The translations under genes and the position numbers were made by a program. From Gemmatimonadota bacterium (lineage in GTDB: Bacteria; Gemmatimonadota; Gemmatimonadetes; Gemmatimonadales; Gemmatimonadaceae), in NCBI GenBank assembly GCA_026387915.1, contig JAPLKS010000009.1, positions 124,001 to 188,000 on the forward strand: DNA of 64,000 nucleotides, written 5' to 3'. Below the pieces are notes generated by a model. It saw only the letters and a program-made list of their open reading frames with translations. It was not told the origin of the DNA and ran no database searches. Positions 58,539 to 64,000 of this stretch are shown piece by piece (position 1 is the first letter of the stretch; each line of letters opens with the position of its first letter).

Positions 58539-59784
58539 TCGCTGCGGATCGCCTCAATCGGGTAGAGCCGCGAGGCCTGCACCGCCGGATACAACGTGGC
58601 GAGCCCCGCGACCAGAACGCCGAGCATCCCAATCAGCGCCGTGTCGAACAGCTGCAAATGCACTGGAAGGTGATCAATGAAGTAGATGGTCGGGTCCAGC
58701 GCGATCAGGCGATACCGATCAATCACCACACTCGTCACCACGCCGATCAACAGCCCAAGCCCCGTCCCGACCATGCCAATCACGAGTCCCTGCACAAGGA
58801 ATATCCGTCGCACCGAGAGCGACGGCAGCCCCATCGTTTTCAAAATGCCGATCTCGCGCGTTTTGTCTCGCACCACCATCGTGAGTGTACTCACGACGTT
58901 GAACGCCGCCACCATAATGATGAGCGAAAGAATGACGCTCATCCCCAGTTTCTCAAGGCGCAACGCACTAAACAGCGCGCTGTTTTGTTCTCGCCAGGTG
59001 ACGGTGTGGTACGGGAAGCCGAGCACGGCGGCAATCGTGTCGCCCACGGCCGTCGCGGCCTCGCGATTAGCAGTGCGCACTTCGAGTCCCGTCACCGCGG
59101 TGTCGAGTCCGGCTATTTGTTGGGCAATCGCCATATCAAGGTAGATGTATGAATTGTCGTACTCATACATCCCTGTCTCGAACACGCCCGTCACTTCCAC
59201 CTCGTAATACGCCGGCACAAAGCCGCCGGTGACGGCATTCGGCTGGAGATTGGCCGCCGAGAGCAACGTCAGCTTGGTCCCAGGAAACGCGTTCAGGCGA
59301 TTCGCGAGTAGTTTCCCCACCACCGCGCCGCGGCGCTTGCCGTCTTTCGTCTCGAATCGAAAGTCGCCCATGATGGCGTGCTCGCGGATGGTCGTCACAT
59401 CCTGCGACCGCGTGCCGGATGGTTCAATGCCTCCGATCGACGCGCCCTCCTGATAGCTGCTCGCGCCGCGCACCAACGCCTGCGTGGACACAAACGGGGC
59501 GACCGCCACGACACCCGGTTGCTGCGCGACGGTGGCGAGCGCTTTCCGCCAGCCGGGCACGCGCAGTTCGTCGCCAAAAGTGAGCACCCGCACATCGGGG
59601 CTCCCCACGAGAATCTTGTCGCGCAAATCCGTCTGCAGGCCATTCATCACGCCAATAATCACCACCAACGCACTCACGCCCACAACAATACCGCCAATTG
59701 CAATGACACTAATAAACGACAACAACCGCGAGCCGCGCCGGCTGCGCAGATAGCGCCACGCAATGGCCAGCTCGAGCGAAAGCA

Positions 59785-59785
<1 letters not shown>
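58535..59785 (-). CDS. lolE: Lipoprotein-releasing ABC transporter permease LolC/LolE
   Basis: 416 residues, one N-terminal membrane helix, a large periplasmic domain (about 45-260) and three C-terminal helices, the FtsX/LolE topology. It begins L-E-L-A-I-A-W-R-Y-L-R-S-R-R and has the conserved I-G-I-L-K-T-M-G (near residue 310) and Y-P-A-V-Q-A-S-R-L-Y-P-I-E-A-I-R near the end. Only one permease is encoded with LolD, so it may act as a homodimer like LolF-type proteins, or its partner lies elsewhere. Confidence 0.92.
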
Positions 59786-61377
<1,592 letters not shown>

Positions 61378-61390
61378 GCCGCGGTCCTCA

Positions 61391-62492
61391 TCACGAACCC
61401 TGCTGTTTGAGGTAAGCCTCAATGAACGGATCGATCGCCCCGTCCATCACTTTTTGTACGTCGGTGATTTTGAGTTCCGTGCGATGGTCGTTGACCATCG
61501 TGTACGGCTGAAAAACGTAACTCCGAATCTGACTACCAAAACTCACGTCCTGCTTATTGGCGTCGAGCTTTGCTTTGACGGCCGCCTGCTTTTCCACTTC
61601 TTGTTGGTAGAGGCGGTTCTTGAGCTGCTTCATAGCGGTCGCGCGATTCTTACCCTGGCTCCGCTCCTGCTGGCAGGTCACCACGATGCCAGACGGGATA
61701 TGCGTCAAGCGCACGGCCGAACTGGTTTTATTCACGTGCTGCCCACCCGCACCCGACGCGCGGAACACATCCATCTTCACGTCTTCGTCGCGAATTTCAA
61801 TGTTGATTTCGTTATCCACCACCGGATACACGAAGATCGACGCAAAGCTCGTGTGACGGCGCGCCTGCGAGTCAAACGGTGAGATGCGCACGAGACGATG
61901 CACGCCCGCTTCGGGGTGCAAAAATCCGTACGCGTACAGCCCCTTGATCTCAAGCACGGCGCCTTTGATGCCCGCTTCTTCGCCGTCGCTCATGTCGAGA
62001 ATTTCCACCGTCATACCGCGACGCTCCGCCCAGCGCGTGTACATGCGCATCAGCATTTGGGCCCAATCCTGCGCCTCGGTGCCACCGGCACCGGCAGAAA
62101 TTTCGACCTGGGCATCGCGGTAGTCGTCGGCCCCTTGCAGGAGCGACTTCAGTTTGAATGCGTCCGCCTCGTCCCGAATCGCCACGACTTCGCTCTCGAC
62201 TTCGGCGATCATATCGGGGTCCGGATCCGCATCGAGCAACGCGTCCATCTCGAGCGCTGCTTGCGAACGGCCCCAGAGTTTGTCGAATGGGTCCACCCAC
62301 ACCTTCAGGGCTTTGACCTTCGACACCACTTCCTTCGCGTGCTCCTGATTCCCCCAGAAGCCGCCATCGGCCATCTCCGCCTCAAGACGGGTCAGCGCGT
62401 CGCGCTTGCCGTCGAGGTCAAAGGAACCTCCGTAACTCCGCGAGTCTCGACTGGTCGAGCTTCAGCGATTTCGTGCGATCAGATTCAGCCAT
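61391..62492 (-). CDS. prfB: Peptide chain release factor 2 (programmed +1 frameshift)
   Basis: 366 residues when the frameshift is applied. The first frame (ATG 62492, 24 codons) ends at TGA 62418-62420 after C-T-T; decoding continues +1 at 62419. The second frame holds the acidic-helical N-domain, G-A-G-G-T-E-A-Q-D-W, the stop-recognition tripeptide in I-S-P-F-D-S (SPF type = RF2, reads UGA and UAA), and the catalytic G-G-Q in G-A-G-G-Q-H-V-N-K near residue 250. Length and motifs match E. coli RF2 (365 aa). It is upstream of lysS with a 13-base gap. Confidence 0.96.
62417..62432 (-). promoter_or_regulatory. prfB programmed +1 frameshift site
   Basis: On the - strand CGGAGG (62432-62427), three bases TTC, then CTT TGA C (62423-62417). 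This is the conserved layout: an internal Shine-Dalgarno three bases before the CTT slip codon and an in-frame UGA. When RF2 is scarce the ribosome slips from CTT to TTT and reads GAC, giving full-length RF2 (autoregulation). Confidence 0.93.
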
Positions 62493-62511
62493 CGGGGTCG
62501 GTCGAGGAGGT

Positions 62512-62551
62512 GCAAAACGAGCCGCTCTCCGCCAATCGGAGAAACGGCTCG
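62512..62551 (-). terminator. Intrinsic terminator after the zinc-ribbon gene
   Basis: CGAGCCG and CGGCTCG (62545-62551 with 62518-62524) close a stem that continues with CTCCG/CGGAG across an asymmetric bulge, followed on the - strand by TTTTGC. It lies about 70 bases past the zinc-ribbon gene stop and ahead of prfB. Confidence 0.7.
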
Positions 62552-62617
62552 CGGACACAGAGAAAGCTAACGGCGTGGCGCACCCGACTCTAGTGCAATC
62601 CCGCGTCAGCGGCGGGG

Positions 62618-63823
62618 TTAGAACATCTTTTTCCCGCCCGCCAACACGTCGTTCAAGGCATCCTGAAAGTGGGTCGTCGTGTCGGCGAACTCCTTGCCGA
62701 CCTGATCCACATATTCCTCGTAGCTCTTCTTGATTTCCTCGCGGAAGAGCTGCTTCAGCGTTCCGTTCCGAATGCCCTCCTCCCGCTTCTGCGGCAGGTA
62801 GGTCACCATATCGCTCACCAGAGCCCTCGCGAGCCGCTTGGCCCGCTGATTCGGGTCGTTGGCAAGGAACGGGTTGATCACACGCTTCCCCGTCCCCTCC
62901 TCCGTGATCGCGCCCGAAGGACGCGGCGGCACTGGAGTCACCGGCGGCACCGGCGGCACCGGCGGCACCGGCGGCACCGGCGGCACCGGCGGCACCGGCG
63001 CCATCGACTGCGGCGGCGTGGGTGCCTCAGAGGCGCGAACCGAAGGCACAACTGACGGCGCAGCTGGTGCGGCCGGCGGTGTCATCGGGGGCACCAACGG
63101 AGCCGCCATCGCCGGCATCATTGGCGGCCTCACCGGCGGGGCCATCGGCGGGGCCATCGGCGGGGCCATCGGGGGCACCATCGGCCCACGAGCGGGCGGC
63201 GCGAAGGCCGGACGAGGCGCGGCGGGCATCCCTGGTACCGTCGTCGGACGCGGCGAAGCCGTCGGCCCCGATGGCGGGCTCATGGGCCTCGGGGGCGTGG
63301 CGCCCCCCAAAGGCGAAATAGGACGCGGACCGGTCGCTGCCCCAGGCATCGGCGGCGGCATCGGCGGCGGAACCGGAGCCCGGGGCGGTATGACCGGCGC
63401 ACTCGGAGGAGGCGGGGCCATCGCCGCACGTGCGACTGGAGGAGCAAACGACGGTGCCGGCGGTGACGCTGGAGCGGTCAGATTGGGAAGCGAGGCCTCC
63501 TCAAACACCTCAGTAGCCGCCTCACTCTCGTCGGCGGTCGAACCGAAGGCCGAGGCCAAAAGGGTCGCACTCGAGCGCGCGCCCCCACCCACTGCCGCCG
63601 GCGGAGCCGAAGAAATCGCAGAAACCGCAGGAGCGGCCGGAGCCGCGACACGCGAATAGTCCGAACCCGACAGCGCGCCACTCGCACCAGCCAGCGCCGC
63701 GTCGGGCTCATGCACCGGAATCACCCCACCACACACCGAGCAACGCGCGCGAACGCCGCCGATCGGCACCTTGGCCGGGTCAACCCGAAAGACAGAACGA
63801 CAATCCGGACAGGTGACGTTCAC
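62618..63823 (-). CDS. MJ0042-type zinc-ribbon protein with long Pro-rich linker
   Basis: 401 residues from GTG 63823, overlapping the upstream stop. An N-terminal zinc ribbon (Cys5, Cys8, Cys28, Cys31 in M-N-V-T-C-P-D-C and C-S-V-C) is followed by about 230 residues of Ala/Pro/Val sequence (about 50-310) made of P-P-V, M-A-P-P and similar repeats. A helical C-terminal domain (about 310-401) has R-A-K-R-L-A-R-A-L-V-S-D-M-V and E-V/Y-V-D-Q-V-G-K-E-F-A-D-T-T. No membrane segment is seen. Zinc ribbons of this type occur in deltaproteobacterial and Gemmatimonadota proteins of unknown function. Domain order is certain, function is not. Confidence 0.8.
   Translation of the reverse strand: MNVTCPDCRSVFRVDPAKVPIGGVRARCSVCGGVIPVHEPDAALAGASGALSGSDYSRVAAPAAPAVSAISSAPPAAVGGGARSSATLLASAFGSTADESEAATEVFEEASLPNLTAPASPPAPSFAPPVARAAMAPPPPSAPVIPPRAPVPPPMPPPMPGAATGPRPISPLGGATPPRPMSPPSGPTASPRPTTVPGMPAAPRPAFAPPARGPMVPPMAPPMAPPMAPPVRPPMMPAMAAPLVPPMTPPAAPAAPSVVPSVRASEAPTPPQSMAPVPPVPPVPPVPPVPPVPPVTPVPPRPSGAITEEGTGKRVINPFLANDPNQRAKRLARALVSDMVTYLPQKREEGIRNGTLKQLFREEIKKSYEEYVDQVGKEFADTTTHFQDALNDVLAGGKKMF
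62941..63000 (-). repeat. 9-bp tandem repeat in the Pro-rich linker
   Basis: About six and a half units of CCGGCGGCA on the + strand encode repeating P-V-P on the - strand. It lies in the proline-rich part of the zinc-ribbon protein, so copy-number change would not shift the frame. Confidence 0.9.
63137..63173 (-). repeat. 12-bp tandem repeat in the Pro-rich linker
   Basis: Three units close to GGGGCCATCGGC encode M-A-P-P repeats. It is separate from the 9-bp array and also keeps frame. Confidence 0.8.
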
Positions 63824-64000
63824 AAGCCATCCCCCGCACGCTGCTCAGCCGACGTATGCACCGTCGGAAGTTCGTTGTCGTGGTTATCGCTGCGTCGATC
63901 AATCGTAAAGACCGACCCGGGCAGCGTCTTCGCGTAACTCTTCATTTCTGTCGCCAACTCGCTGACTTGCGCCGCATGAGTGAACTTCCGCCGCTCGTTG
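63820..64000 (-). CDS. Hypothetical protein, C-terminal part
   Basis: The last 60 residues of a gene that enters from the right edge; its TGA overlaps the GTG of the zinc-ribbon gene. The visible part is polar (R-R-K-F-T-H-A-A-Q-V-S-E-L-A-T-E-M, then F-T-I-D-R-R, and an acidic D-N-H-D-N-E). It is predicted helical, with no recognised motif. It is probably co-transcribed with the zinc-ribbon gene. No function is claimed. Confidence 0.6.
   Translation of the reverse strand, partial: NERRKFTHAAQVSELATEMKSYAKTLPGSVFTIDRRSDNHDNELPTVHTSAEQRAGDGL

Noticed and set aside
62859-63659. Gly-rich 266-residue + strand frame resembling a PE-PGRS-like protein
   Set aside because: It is the complement of the proline-rich repeats of the zinc-ribbon gene, which has a recognisable zinc ribbon and helical C-terminus.

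Overview
This 64 kb window is GC-rich, densely packed bacterial chromosome with almost no intergenic space. It comes from a diderm (LPS-making) bacterium. It combines Kdo, lipid A, Lpt, Bam and Lol genes with McsA-McsB-ClpC, a bacillithiol enzyme (BshC), a fused LpxC-FabZ and sigma-54. That mix fits the Gemmatimonadota (Gemmatimonas-like) or a close FCB-group relative. The assignment is inference, because no rRNA or other marker lies in the window. No phage, insertion sequence, CRISPR array or other obvious mobile element was seen.

Left part, 1 to about 23,060: 21 of 22 genes lie on the + strand. They are the ispF tail, a DedA protein, a XerC/D recombinase, pabA/trpG, a membrane dipeptidase and a 1-Cys peroxiredoxin. 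A long envelope operon follows: kdsB-pyrG-kdsA-kdsC-kdsD-lptC-lptA-lptB-rpoN makes CMP-Kdo and the inner part of the LPS transport machine. It runs on into two GT2 polyprenyl-phosphate-sugar-type transferases, a GT4 transferase, a flippase-like membrane protein, a YfhO-type GT-C protein and dapF. The single - strand gene is an unrecognised 550-residue protein.

Centre, 23,060 to 23,310: an AT-rich gap between convergent genes holds a 28-bp sequence that closely matches known chromosome dimer resolution (dif) sites. Gene direction flips exactly there: 21 of 22 genes to the left are +, and all 39 to the right are -. This is what replication termini look like, so the window probably spans the chromosome terminus. 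I regard this as the most important non-coding observation here.

Right part, 23,310 to 64,000, all on the - strand. In order of coordinate: a TPR membrane protein; a copper module (csoR, copA, a 36-residue membrane peptide and a CsoR-like operator); a small secreted protein next to tRNA-Arg(CCT); apt-pcm-surE-merR-gpsA-plsY-der and a radical-SAM DUF512 gene; larC, thrC, uvrC, murJ, bshC, rlmH and gdhA; the Raetz-pathway operon bamA-skp-lpxD-lpxC/fabZ-lpxA-Gfo/Idh-lpxB-LPLAT-lpxK; clpC-mcsB-mcsA-lolD-lolE-lysS-prfB, with a programmed +1 frameshift in prfB; and a zinc-ribbon, proline-rich protein.

Functionally the window is dominated by the cell envelope. Kdo and lipid A synthesis, LPS export, outer-membrane protein assembly (BamA, Skp), lipoprotein release (LolDE), lipid II flipping (MurJ), phospholipid synthesis (PlsY, GpsA) and a probable lipid-linked glycosylation cassette sit side by side with protein quality control (ClpC-McsAB, Pcm) and translation genes (LysS, RF2, Der, RlmH).
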